From assembly GCA_903937385.1 (NCBI GenBank), contig CAIZZF010000026.1, forward strand, positions 124,001 through 188,000: 64,000 nt of DNA. Reading direction: 5' to 3'. A program made the translations under genes and the position numbers. This DNA is from an uncultured Holophagaceae bacterium. Lineage in GTDB: Bacteria > Acidobacteriota > Holophagae > Holophagales > Holophagaceae. Shown piece after piece: positions 17,824 through 25,009 of the stretch. The notes beneath the pieces were generated by a model. It had not been told where the DNA came from and made no database searches. It saw only the letters and a program-made list of their open reading frames with translations. The first letter of the stretch is position 1. The number at the start of each line of letters is the position of its first letter.

Positions 17824-19641
17824 ATGCCCCCTCCCCTGCTCCGCTCCAGCCTGGTGCTGCGCACCACCCTCCTGGTCCTGGGGGTGGCGCTGGGGATCGG
17901 CCTGCTCACCAATGAGATCGTCGCCCGCTTCGCGGCAAGCTACGAGTCCGCCCGCGCCCAGGATCGGATCCGGGGCCTGCTGACCGTGGTCGAGCCATCC
18001 GCCAGCGCCGCCTGCTTCGTGGGTGATCGGCGCCTGGCGGAGGAGACCGCCCTGGGGCTCCTGAAGTCTCCCAGCCTCGGCTCCGTGGAGATCCGGGCCG
18101 GCGAGGGCCTGCTGGCCCAGGCCCAACGGCCGGGCTGGGCCCGCGGGGAGAAGGAGATCGTGCACCCACTGGACTCACCTTTCACGAAGGGCGTGGTCGT
18201 CGGCGAGATCCGGGTGACCCCGGACGCTGACGAAGCCGCAAGGCAGGTCTCCCGCTACGTGTGGGCCCTGCGGGGCATCGTCTTCCTGCTGGCGGTCGTC
18301 ATGGGAACGGCCCTGGCCCTCACGGTCATGCGCACCGTGATCCAGCCCATCAAGATGATGTCCGACCGTCTGAACGGGCTGGACGCTTCCCGCGGCCTGC
18401 GCCTGGAGATCCCTCCGGGCCATGAGTCCGACGAGATCGGCCGGCTGGCCTGGAACATCAACGAGGCCCTGGCGGCGGTGGAGGAGCAGCACCGCCTCGA
18501 GCAGGAGGTGCAGCAGGCCCAGGCCCAGAAGATCAGCAGCCTGGGCAGCCTGGCGGGCGGCGTGGCGCACGACTTCAACAACATGCTGGCGGGCATCATG
18601 GGCCACGCCGACCTGCTGCTGTCGGAGGAGCAGGATCCCAAGCGCCAGAAGCGCATCAACGCCATCCTTGGCGCGGCCACACGCTCGAGCGAGCTCACGG
18701 CCAAGCTGCTGGCCTTCGGGCGCCGGGGCAAGCACCGGAAGGAGGCCGTGGACCTGAGCGCTGCCGTGGGGGAGTGCCTGGCCCTGATCCAGCCCTCCAT
18801 GCATGCGGACCTCAAGGTGGACACCCGGCTGGAAGAAGGCCTGCACGTGGACGGAGATCCTGCCCAGATCCAGCAGGTGCTGGTCAACCTCTGCATCAAC
18901 GCCACCGAGGCCATGCAGGGCAAGGGGAGGCTGACGATCACCTCCCGCCAGGTGGACCTGGGCGGAGCCGCGGCTGCGACCTTGAAGCTGCCCCCGGGGG
19001 CCTACATCGAGCTGCGGGTCAGCGACACGGGACCCGGCATGGACGAGGCGACCCTCCAGCGCATCTTCGAGCCGTTCTTCACCACCAAGACCACGAAGGA
19101 GCACATGGGCACCGGGCTCGGCCTCTCGACGGTCTATGGCATCGTGGGGGCCCACCATGGCGCCATCGATGTGGCCTCCCTGATCGGCAGCGGCAGCACC
19201 TTCATGGTGCACCTGCCCCTGGGCAGGCTGCTCCCGGAGCGGCCTCGCCCCGAGCACACCCCGGGCAGCGGCAAGGGCACGGTCCTGGTGGTGGAGGATG
19301 AGCCCGCCCTGCGGGAGCTGGCCCAGGCCATCCTCGAGAGCCTGGGCTACGGCGTCGAGACCGCCGAGGACGGCCGGACGGGAGTGGCCGCCTACCGGAG
19401 CAACCATCACCAGCTGCACGCCGTGCTGCTGGACCTCAAAATGCCCAACCTGGGCGGGCGGGACGCCTTCCACCAGATGCGCCTCATCGATGCTTCCATC
19501 CCGGTGATCATCTGCACCGGCTTCGGCGAGAACGAGGAAGTGCAGGACATCCTCAACCACGGCGGGGCGGGTCTGCTGCACAAGCCCTACCGCGTCATCC
19601 AGCTCTCGGAGGCCCTCGAGCGGGTCGGAGTGCGGGTCTGA
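17824..19641 (+). CDS. Membrane-bound hybrid histidine kinase with C-terminal receiver
   Basis: A 605-residue sensor. Transmembrane helix 1 is at about 10-30, a periplasmic sensor domain covers 31-148, helix 2 about 149-172 (ALRGIVFLLAVVMGTALAL), and a HAMP-like linker follows. The dimerisation domain has the phospho-acceptor His249 in GGVAHDFNNMLAG. The ATPase domain has an N-box (NLCINATEAM) and G-boxes (DTGPGMDE, GTGLGLSTV). The receiver starts at VLVVEDEP with phospho-acceptor Asp537 in LLDLKMP and Lys in LHKPY. The HDFNN H-box is typical of hybrid kinases that signal through a phosphorelay. No output regulator lies next to it. It completes the porin and binding-protein cassette, so the small binding protein is its likely periplasmic partner. 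Confidence 0.92.
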   Translation: MPPPLLRSSLVLRTTLLVLGVALGIGLLTNEIVARFAASYESARAQDRIRGLLTVVEPSASAACFVGDRRLAEETALGLLKSPSLGSVEIRAGEGLLAQAQRPGWARGEKEIVHPLDSPFTKGVVVGEIRVTPDADEAARQVSRYVWALRGIVFLLAVVMGTALALTVMRTVIQPIKMMSDRLNGLDASRGLRLEIPPGHESDEIGRLAWNINEALAAVEEQHRLEQEVQQAQAQKISSLGSLAGGVAHDFNNMLAGIMGHADLLLSEEQDPKRQKRINAILGAATRSSELTAKLLAFGRRGKHRKEAVDLSAAVGECLALIQPSMHADLKVDTRLEEGLHVDGDPAQIQQVLVNLCINATEAMQGKGRLTITSRQVDLGGAAAATLKLPPGAYIELRVSDTGPGMDEATLQRIFEPFFTTKTTKEHMGTGLGLSTVYGIVGAHHGAIDVASLIGSGSTFMVHLPLGRLLPERPRPEHTPGSGKGTVLVVEDEPALRELAQAILESLGYGVETAEDGRTGVAAYRSNHHQLHAVLLDLKMPNLGGRDAFHQMRLIDASIPVIICTGFGENEEVQDILNHGGAGLLHKPYRVIQLSEALERVGVRV

Positions 19642-19709
19642 GCCGAGTCCCAAATTGGACTTCACCGGGTCGGGCGCCGATGATCGGGATAACCCTGTCT
19701 GGAGCCGCC

Positions 19710-20507
19710 ATGAGAGCCCTGCCCCTGATCCTGTTGCTGGCGGCCCTGCCCATCGCCGCGGACGAACACCCGGCGCCGGCTCCCAAGGCCAAGCCCGCAG
19801 CCAAGGCCACGGCCAAGGTCGCCCCCGCCCCATCGGCCCACGCTGCCGCCCCGACCGAAGCCGGTCCAGCCACACCCAAGGCCGCCCTGGCGGAGCTCAG
19901 CGCGGGCAACGACCGCTTCGTGGCGGGCAAGCGGGTCCGGACCCTCGACACCGGCCACGACGCCGCCATGCGCGCCGCCCTGGTGAAGGGCCAGGCGCCC
20001 TTCGCCGTGGTGATCACCTGCTCGGATAGCCGAGTGCCCGACGCGCTCCTCTTCGACCAGGAGGCGGGCCGCCTCTTCACCATCCGCGAGGCGGGCAACG
20101 CGCCGGACTTGCAGGGCTTGGCCTCCGCGGAATACGCCGTGGAGCACCTGGGGTCGAAGGTCATTGTGGTCATGGGCCACACCAGCTGCGGCGCTGTGAA
20201 GGCCGTGCGCGAAGCCAACGGCAAGCCCCTGCCCGGCAACCTCTGGGCCCTGCAGGCGGGCATGGCGGGGCTGCTGGAGAGCACCCCCCAGGATCCCAAT
20301 GAGGATGCGGCCGCCCACATCGCCCACCTCGAGACAGCCAACGCCCGCCGCCAGGCCCAGGCGCTGCTTGACCGCTCGGTCCTGCTCCGTGACCTCGCCG
20401 CCGCCGACAAGCTCACGATCGTTCCGGCGCTCTACAACCTCGCCAGCGGCAAGGTGCAGTTCTTCAAGGCGGTCGCGGTCACCGCCGCGCCCGAGGCGCA
20501 CCACTAG
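19710..20507 (+). CDS. Secreted beta-class carbonic anhydrase
   Basis: A 265-residue beta-carbonic anhydrase that interconverts CO2 and bicarbonate. The zinc-site residues are present: Cys104 and the Asp106-Arg108 dyad in CSDSR, then His157 and Cys160 in GHTSCGA. The N-terminus has a signal peptide (LPLILLLAALPIAAD) and a 40-residue Ala/Pro/Lys linker before the catalytic domain. The enzyme should therefore act in the periplasm, whereas most beta-class enzymes are cytoplasmic. GGAG upstream of the ATG at 19710 decides the start. It is convergent with glgC across a perfect palindrome that includes its stop codon. Confidence 0.92.
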   Translation: MRALPLILLLAALPIAADEHPAPAPKAKPAAKATAKVAPAPSAHAAAPTEAGPATPKAALAELSAGNDRFVAGKRVRTLDTGHDAAMRAALVKGQAPFAVVITCSDSRVPDALLFDQEAGRLFTIREAGNAPDLQGLASAEYAVEHLGSKVIVVMGHTSCGAVKAVREANGKPLPGNLWALQAGMAGLLESTPQDPNEDAAAHIAHLETANARRQAQALLDRSVLLRDLAAADKLTIVPALYNLASGKVQFFKAVAVTAAPEAHH

Positions 20508-20532
20508 CGAAATCGCGTCGCGATTTCGCTAG
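20504..20532. terminator. Perfect 14-bp palindrome between convergent genes
   Basis: The arms CTAGCGAAATCGCG and CGCGATTTCGCTAG are perfect reverse complements around one central T. The left arm includes the stop codon of the carbonic anhydrase gene, and glgC ends 16 nt beyond the right arm. The hairpin would be strong in both directions but lacks a T-tract on either strand. It may be a bidirectional factor-independent terminator or a REP-like element. Related palindromes lie at 24973 and 38983. Confidence 0.6.
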
Positions 20533-20548
20533 GAGATGAAAGGCCGGC

Positions 20549-21769
20549 TCAGCTGAACTGGTAGTCCTTCGGCACCACGGTGATGCCCTTCTCGGACACA
20601 GTGAACCGCTCGCGGTCCCGCTCCACGTCGTAGCCGATGGCCTCCCCAGCGGGGATCTGCACATGCTTGTCGACGATGCAGCGCCGCAGCCGGGCCCCCT
20701 GCCCCACGGTGACGTGGTCGAAGAGGATGCTGTGCTCCACCAGGGCGTCTTCGTGGACCTGCACCCGGGAGGCGAGGATCGAGTGCCGGACCAGGCCGCC
20801 GATGATCAAGGTGCCGGCCCCGAGGCTGGAGTTGGCCATGATGCCGTCCCGCCCGCTGCTGCCCGGCACCACCCGCGCGGGCGGGTTCTGCGCGTGGTAG
20901 GTGCGGATGGACCAATCCGCCTGGTAGAGATCCAGGGGCGGCACCGGCTCCAGCAGGTCCATGTTGGCCTCGTAGTAGGCGTCGAGGCTGCCCACGTCCC
21001 GCCAGTAGCGATCCGGGGTGACCCGGCCCCGGACCCCGCCGAACTCGTAGGCGAAGACCCGGTGGGTGCCGACCATGGCGGGGATGATGTCCTTGCCGAA
21101 GTCATGGCTGGAGTCGGCCTGGGCCGCGTCCGCCTTCAGCATGTCGATGAGGAGCTCCTTCGGGAAAGCATAGATGCCCATGGACACCAGGGCTGTGTCC
21201 GGCTCGCCGGGGATGGCCTTGGGGTGCTCCGGCTTCTCCTGGAACTCCACGATGCGGCCCGCTCCGTCCACGGCCATCACGCCGAAGGCGCTGGCCTCGG
21301 CCAGGGGCACCCTCATGCAGGCCACGGTGAGGTCCGCAGCGTGCTCGTCATGGGCGGCGAGCATGGCCGCGTAGTCCATGCGGTAGATGTGATCCGCTGC
21401 CAGGATCAGCACCTTCCGGGCCGGGTTCCGGTCCAGCAGAAACAGGTTCTGGTGGATGGCGTCCGCCGTGCCCGCGTACCAGTTGGCCCCGTTGCGCATC
21501 TGGGGCGGCACCACGGTGATGTACTCGCCGCACTCCGGGTTGTAGATGGACCACCCGTCCCGCAGGTGCTTGTGCAGCGAGTGGGACTTGTACTGGGTCA
21601 GCACCAGCACCCGGCGCAGGCCCGAGTGCAGGCAGTTGGACAGCGTGAAGTCGATGACCCGGTACTTGCCGCCGAAGGACACCGCGGGCTTGGCGCGGTC
21701 CGCCGTGAGGGGCTGCAGTCGGGAGCCGCTGCCACCGGCCAGGAGGACCACCAGGGAATCATCGGCCAT
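20549..21769 (-). CDS. glgC: Glucose-1-phosphate adenylyltransferase
   Basis: A 406-residue ADP-glucose pyrophosphorylase that makes ADP-glucose from glucose-1-phosphate and ATP, the committed step of bacterial glycogen synthesis. The nucleotidyltransferase signature is intact (VVLLAGGSGSRLQPLT, then AKPAVSFGGKYRVIDF). So are the sugar-binding region (GTADAIHQN, ADHIYRMDY, VVEFQEKPE-like VEFQEKPEHP) and a C-terminal left-handed beta-helix with hexapeptide repeats (about residues 300-395). The start ATG at 21769 has GAGGTG 7 nt upstream and gives the usual family length. No other glycogen gene lies nearby, so it stands alone here. Confidence 0.96.
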   Translation of the reverse strand: MADDSLVVLLAGGSGSRLQPLTADRAKPAVSFGGKYRVIDFTLSNCLHSGLRRVLVLTQYKSHSLHKHLRDGWSIYNPECGEYITVVPPQMRNGANWYAGTADAIHQNLFLLDRNPARKVLILAADHIYRMDYAAMLAAHDEHAADLTVACMRVPLAEASAFGVMAVDGAGRIVEFQEKPEHPKAIPGEPDTALVSMGIYAFPKELLIDMLKADAAQADSSHDFGKDIIPAMVGTHRVFAYEFGGVRGRVTPDRYWRDVGSLDAYYEANMDLLEPVPPLDLYQADWSIRTYHAQNPPARVVPGSSGRDGIMANSSLGAGTLIIGGLVRHSILASRVQVHEDALVEHSILFDHVTVGQGARLRRCIVDKHVQIPAGEAIGYDVERDRERFTVSEKGITVVPKDYQFS

Positions 21770-22288
21770 GAGGACACCTCGAAGCAGGTTGCCAGTCACC
21801 TTGCAGGAAGGACCCGACCGGTGCCGGCACGCGGGTGGCCCAGGAAAGACTCACCGAAACGGAGGACAAGCCGCTGGCAAGTCTCCTCAAAGTAGCCGTA
21901 CCGCCCCCTCGAGCGCCAGCCATCTCCACCAACCCGTGCCTGTTTCCCGCAAATTCCTACCGATAGGTAGTCAAAGGACAAGAATCACCTCCCTATCTCA
22001 TTTGGTTCTTCCGGAATTTCCGGGAAGGCCAACTCTCACTGGATTCATCCAGCTCGTGGGGGAAGCACAACGACTCTCGCAGAGGGTGCGGAGGGGCTGA
22101 GGTTCGCAGAGAACAGCGGGTAACCCGCAACCCTCAGCGCCCCTCCGCTCCCCTCGTCTTTTCTCTGCGAGAGTGGTTGCTTTCCCCCGAGCGTGCGGAG
22201 ACGACATAGAGGGTGGGGGTGGCGTGTCGAGCCTCTTTCCCTGCAATCCCGGATGAACCTTTCTTGGGGTTCCGATCGGGGCCTGCGC
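21770..22288. other. 519-nt spacer upstream of glgC with two short palindromes and a long hairpin
   Basis: No credible gene lies here; the open frames that cross it start in glgC antisense or read through the hairpin. The glgC-proximal half holds CTACC-gata-GGTAG near 21957 and a near-palindrome CTTCCGGAATTTCCGGGAAG near 22007, which could be regulator sites for glgC. The araC-proximal half holds the long repeat at 22053-22192, probably part of the 3' region of the araC-type transcript. Confidence 0.6.
22053..22192. repeat. Long imperfect inverted repeat, CTCTCGCAGAG-unit type
   Basis: The outer arms GTGGGGGAAGCACAACGACT and its counterpart ending in GGTTGCTTTCCCCC pair over about 26 positions. 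Inner arms GTGCGGAGGGGCTGAGG and CCTCAGCGCCCCTCCGCTC pair further in, giving one hairpin of about 140 nt. The short internal units (CGCAGAG, GCGGAGGGG) make it a sequence-divergent member of the same architectural family as 26456-26544 and 41881-41962. It lies just past the 3' end of the AraC-type gene. Confidence 0.78.
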
Positions 22289-23296
22289 TCAGGCGCCGCC
22301 CTGCCCTTTCCGCACGCTGCCCGGCGGGTAGCCGAATTTCTTCTTGAAGGCGTAGATGAAGTTGTTCACGTGGCTGTAGCCGAGGTTGGCGGCGAGGGCC
22401 TTCATGGGGATGTCCGTCCGCTCGAGGGCCAGGTGGGCTTCCGTCAGGCGGAAGTCCGAGATGAACGCATAGATCGAGGTGCCGTTCTGCTTCCGGAACC
22501 CTTCGTTGAGCGCCTTGGCAGACAGGCCATACTTCTGGGCCAGCTCGCTGAGGTTGGGCACCTTCCCCTCCAGCCCCTGGAGCTCCGTGCGCAGCGCAGC
22601 CACCGCCTTGGCCAGGCGGGCCTCGCCCCGGGGCGGCGCCGCCGCACCCGCGAATAGGGCCGAGAGGGCGCAGAGGTATTCCAGCGTCTTGGCCTGGCTG
22701 AACAGGAGGCGCATCTGGCCGGAGAGCCCGGCCGGCAGCGTGTCATACAGGATCTGACTCACCGCATGGGGCAGGACCTTCGTGGCCGCGGAGGACAGCT
22801 TCGCGATGCCCAGGCTCTCCAGCAGCCGGTCCGCCGACTGCTGGCCCACCAGCGTGGCCAGCACGGGCACGCCCATGGTGATGACCGTGACCTCCACGGC
22901 CTCGCTGGCATCCACCAGCGACTCGAAGTCCAGGTGGGCCACATGCTGGAAGAGGGTGATCTCCTTTCGGAAGATCAGCTCAGCGCCGGCGCAGCGCTCC
23001 TTGATGACCACGGTGCCGGAGCGGGCCGAGTGCACGCCGAACATGGGCTCGGGCACGCTGCCCTGGGCCACGGCCACGGACACCAGCTGGCCCGTCATGG
23101 CCGGTGGAAAGCTGACCGTGCCCCGGCAGATGTCCATACCCTGCCCCAGGTGGTAGAGCTCGATGTGCCCCTGCCCGCGCCCCACCGGCAGGGGGATCTC
23201 CGTGCGCTCCAGGTCCGACCAGCCCCGCGGGAAGGAGAGGCTCTCGCTTCCAGGGGCGGTCAGCCACTCGAGGTCCCAGGAGGTCTTGGGTTGCAT
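22289..23296 (-). CDS. AraC-family transcriptional regulator (paralogue A)
   Basis: A 335-residue regulator with a C-terminal AraC-type double helix-turn-helix (about residues 235-330). It shows LSELAQKYGLSAKALNEGFRKQ for the first helix pair and the family signature MKALAANLGYSHVNNFIYAF with FKKKFGYPPGS for the second. The N-terminal 200 residues are not a familiar ligand domain. A related pattern, including an AKTLEYL segment before the DNA-binding domain, recurs in the regulator at 34046. The start ATG at 23296 gives a sensible N-terminus; the reading frame further upstream is basic and proline-rich. Its targets are unknown. It lies 46 nt downstream of the MazF-type toxin gene on the same strand, so partial co-transcription is possible. 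Confidence 0.87.
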   Translation of the reverse strand: MQPKTSWDLEWLTAPGSESLSFPRGWSDLERTEIPLPVGRGQGHIELYHLGQGMDICRGTVSFPPAMTGQLVSVAVAQGSVPEPMFGVHSARSGTVVIKERCAGAELIFRKEITLFQHVAHLDFESLVDASEAVEVTVITMGVPVLATLVGQQSADRLLESLGIAKLSSAATKVLPHAVSQILYDTLPAGLSGQMRLLFSQAKTLEYLCALSALFAGAAAPPRGEARLAKAVAALRTELQGLEGKVPNLSELAQKYGLSAKALNEGFRKQNGTSIYAFISDFRLTEAHLALERTDIPMKALAANLGYSHVNNFIYAFKKKFGYPPGSVRKGQGGA

Positions 23297-23342
23297 CGGG
23301 AAAGGATAGCAGGGGCACCCGGGGCGCCATCGCGCCCAACCC

Positions 23343-23702
23343 CTAGACCTCCAGAACCGCCCGCAGGGCCGCACCCAGGGCCCGCAGCTGGGCCGGGGTC
23401 ACGCGGCCCAGGCGCCTCGTGAGGCGGACCTTGTCCACGGTGAATACCTGCGTGGCGTTGGCCCAGGAGTCGGCGCTAAGGCCGTTGTCCTTGCCCTTGG
23501 GGATGGACACGTAGAAGACATAGGGCCGACCCTGGGTGGTGAGCGGCACCAGGATCGTGGTGTGGGCGCCCTCGGCGTGATTGCCCAGGTCCGACTGGAT
23601 CACGAGGCCCGGCCGGAAGCCCCCCTGCTCCGAGCCTCGCCGGGGATTCCAGTCCAGAAGCCAGATCTCGCCCCGGCTGCAGTGGGGCAACGCGCTGGTC
23701 AC
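23343..23702 (-). CDS. MazF/PemK-type toxin endoribonuclease
   Basis: A 119-residue MazF-like mRNA interferase. It has the typical opening GEIWLLDWNPRRGSEQGGFRPGLVIQSD (basic SH3-like barrel strands with the conserved Arg-Pro), then HTTILVPLTTQ and the C-terminal DKVRLTRRLG segment. MazF toxins cleave RNA at short sequences and are blocked by their antitoxin. The GTG start at 23702 overlaps the stop of the upstream antitoxin gene by 4 nt, a classic type II toxin-antitoxin arrangement. The active-site Arg and Ser/Thr seem retained, so it is probably functional. Confidence 0.9.
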   Translation of the reverse strand: MTSALPHCSRGEIWLLDWNPRRGSEQGGFRPGLVIQSDLGNHAEGAHTTILVPLTTQGRPYVFYVSIPKGKDNGLSADSWANATQVFTVDKVRLTRRLGRVTPAQLRALGAALRAVLEV

Positions 23703-23974
23703 TTCGACTTCCGGGCCCGGTAGCTGCGCCGCCGGGGCTCAGCGACGGACGCTGCCACCTCGGCCTGGGCGGCGAAGGCATAGTCCATGTCCTGGGCCTC
23801 CGCGTCCTTCCCGTAGGCCGCCCAGTCCGCCGCCAGCCGCTTCCGCGCCGCCGCCGCCTGCTCCCGCCGCAGCAGGGCCACCAGCCAGCCGTTCGCGCTC
23901 AGGGTGTGCGCTGCCGCAGCCTGGTGCAGGAAGGCCGCCAGATCGTCATCGAGTCGGAGCGTGGTGCTGAACAT
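23699..23974 (-). CDS. Antitoxin of a MazEF-type module (ribbon-helix-helix-like)
   Basis: A 91-residue protein whose first 20 residues (FSTTLRLDDDLAAFLHQAAA) look like a ribbon-helix-helix DNA-binding start with an alternating strand TTLRLDD. A basic, helical, alanine-rich tail (AAARKRLAADWAAYGKDAE and RRRSYRARKSK) is of the kind that wraps the toxin. The ATG at 23974 has GAGG upstream. It overlaps the MazF-type gene by 4 nt. Antitoxins of this type usually repress their own operon; the perfect 12-bp dyad at 24016-24042, just upstream, is the obvious candidate site. Confidence 0.82.
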   Translation of the reverse strand: MFSTTLRLDDDLAAFLHQAAAAHTLSANGWLVALLRREQAAAARKRLAADWAAYGKDAEAQDMDYAFAAQAEVAASVAEPRRRSYRARKSK

Positions 23975-24015
23975 GGGGCCTCGGGGTGGGTCGTAACCTG
24001 GGGGTTGGCACTTCG

Positions 24016-24042
24016 CTTTGAAATCATTTTATGATTTCAAAG
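24016..24042. promoter_or_regulatory. Perfect 12-bp AT-rich dyad upstream of the toxin-antitoxin operon
   Basis: The arms CTTTGAAATCAT and ATGATTTCAAAG are perfect reverse complements around TTT. The dyad lies 42 nt upstream of the antitoxin start and about 140 nt upstream of the divergent DUF2975 gene. Its AT content is far from the GC-rich background. It is most likely the operator bound by the antitoxin; use by the divergent HTH regulator is possible. Confidence 0.6.
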
Positions 24043-24132
24043 ATAGAAAGCAAGGACGGGAAGTGGGGTTGATTGAGTGTCCAGCCCATGCTGTTGTTCA
24101 GTATTTTTTTATTGTTTTTCGATATTTTTACA

Positions 24133-24161
24133 TTGACGGTCGATAATATCGAATCACATTC
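24133..24161 (+). promoter_or_regulatory. Promoter region with internal CGATA-a-TATCG dyad
   Basis: An AT-rich stretch precedes the DUF2975 gene. TTGACG at 24133-24138 could serve as a -35 box. GATAAT at 24142-24147 is the best -10 but would need a different -35 (TCGATA at 24119-24124). A perfect dyad CGATA-a-TATCG spans 24141-24151 and overlaps any of these choices, so it is placed to be an autoregulatory operator for the HTH protein encoded two genes on. Confidence 0.4.
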
Positions 24162-24180
24162 TTGGCCTAGGAGGTCACCC

Positions 24181-24735
24181 ATGGACCGCGTGCAGCGCCT
24201 CAGTCGGGTCTTGCGAAGAATCGCATCGGTGATGTTGTGGTGCAGTGTCATCGGCTTGGTGTTTTCCCCGGGCGCAGTGTTCCTCAAAGGCTTCGCACTG
24301 GACCACGCCAACTGGTGGCTACGGCATGGCCTGGATGTCGACGGCATCCGCTTCAGTCAGGGCCATGTGGGCTGGCTGCTCCGCTCCCTGGTGGCATGGT
24401 CGATGGCCAGCGCCTTGACTGTGGCCGTCCTCTCCCTTGGGGCCCTGATCCGTCTGCTGCATCAATTCGAGTCGAAGGAGCCTTTCTCCGAGGAGAGCAT
24501 ACGCATGCTTCGCTTCCTAGGCTGGGTGCAGGTGGCCAGTGCGCCCATCTATGCCCTTACCGTCTGGGTCGTCGCCCGTATCGCAAAGGTCCTGACCGGC
24601 CAGGTGATCAGTCCCTGGCCCGAGATGTTCAACGGGACGCTCGCTGTCCTATTCGAAGGCGGCTTGGTGCTCCTGATCGCCTTCGTCATGGAAGAAGCTC
24701 TCCGCCTGAAATCCGAGCAGGACCTGGTGATCTGA
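24181..24735 (+). CDS. DUF2975 membrane protein
   Basis: A 184-residue protein with four predicted membrane segments: about 14-36, 63-85, 105-130 and 155-175. A cytoplasmic loop (LLHQFESKEPFSEESIRMLR) between helices two and three carries the pattern typical of DUF2975. The ATG at 24181 has a strong AGGAGGT site 5 nt upstream. DUF2975 genes are very often followed, as here, by a small Cro-like regulator (YozG type). The pair resembles membrane-plus-repressor modules, but the biochemical role is unknown. Confidence 0.82.
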   Translation: MDRVQRLSRVLRRIASVMLWCSVIGLVFSPGAVFLKGFALDHANWWLRHGLDVDGIRFSQGHVGWLLRSLVAWSMASALTVAVLSLGALIRLLHQFESKEPFSEESIRMLRFLGWVQVASAPIYALTVWVVARIAKVLTGQVISPWPEMFNGTLAVLFEGGLVLLIAFVMEEALRLKSEQDLVI

Positions 24736-24746
24736 GAGGTATCCCC

Positions 24747-24953
24747 TTGCCCATCATCGTGACCCTCGACGTGGTACTGGCGCAGCGCAAGATGAAGCTG
24801 GGCGACCTGGCGGAGCGCGTGGACCTGACTCCGGCCAACCTCTCCATCCTGAAGACGGGCAAGGCCAAGGCCATCCGGTTCTCCACCCTGGAGGCCCTCT
24901 GCCGCGAGCTGAACTGCCAACCCGGCGATCTCCTCCGCCACGACCCCGACTGA
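24747..24953 (+). CDS. Small Cro/C1-type helix-turn-helix regulator (YozG-like)
   Basis: A 68-residue protein that is almost entirely an XRE-type helix-turn-helix. LDVVLAQRKMKLGDLAERVDLTPANLSILKTGKAKAIRFSTLEALCRELNCQPGDLL matches the YozG family closely, including the invariant NLSILK and GKAKAIRFSTLE. The start is TTG at 24747, because AGAGGT lies 6 nt upstream and family members begin at the PIIVTLD strand; a GTG inside the gene would cut it off. It lies 11 nt after the DUF2975 gene and is surely co-transcribed with it. It probably represses its own operon. Confidence 0.88.
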   Translation: MPIIVTLDVVLAQRKMKLGDLAERVDLTPANLSILKTGKAKAIRFSTLEALCRELNCQPGDLLRHDPD

Positions 24954-24972
24954 CCCCCCAGGCTTTTTACAC

Positions 24973-24997
24973 AACCCGATCGCGCAGCGATCGGGTT
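24973..24997. terminator. Perfect 11-bp palindrome after the HTH gene
   Basis: AACCCGATCGC and GCGATCGGGTT pair perfectly around GCA, 20 nt after the HTH stop and 13 nt before the decarboxylase start. There is no T-tract, but TTTTTAC lies just before the palindrome. It is either a terminator of the HTH operon or a REP-like element related to the palindromes at 20504 and 38983. Confidence 0.5.
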
Positions 24998-25009
24998 CAA
25001 CACGGCACA

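Noticed and set aside
21546-22100. A 184-residue plus-strand frame running from inside glgC antisense into the spacer
   Set aside because: Begins in the antisense strand of a certain gene and has Arg/Ser/Pro-rich composition typical of GC-rich chance frames.
22053-22192. Small structured ncRNA or riboswitch for glgC
   Set aside because: The hairpin is symmetric, made of short repeated units and lies at the 3' end of the upstream gene. No riboswitch-like multi-helix core is seen, so a repeat element is the simpler reading.
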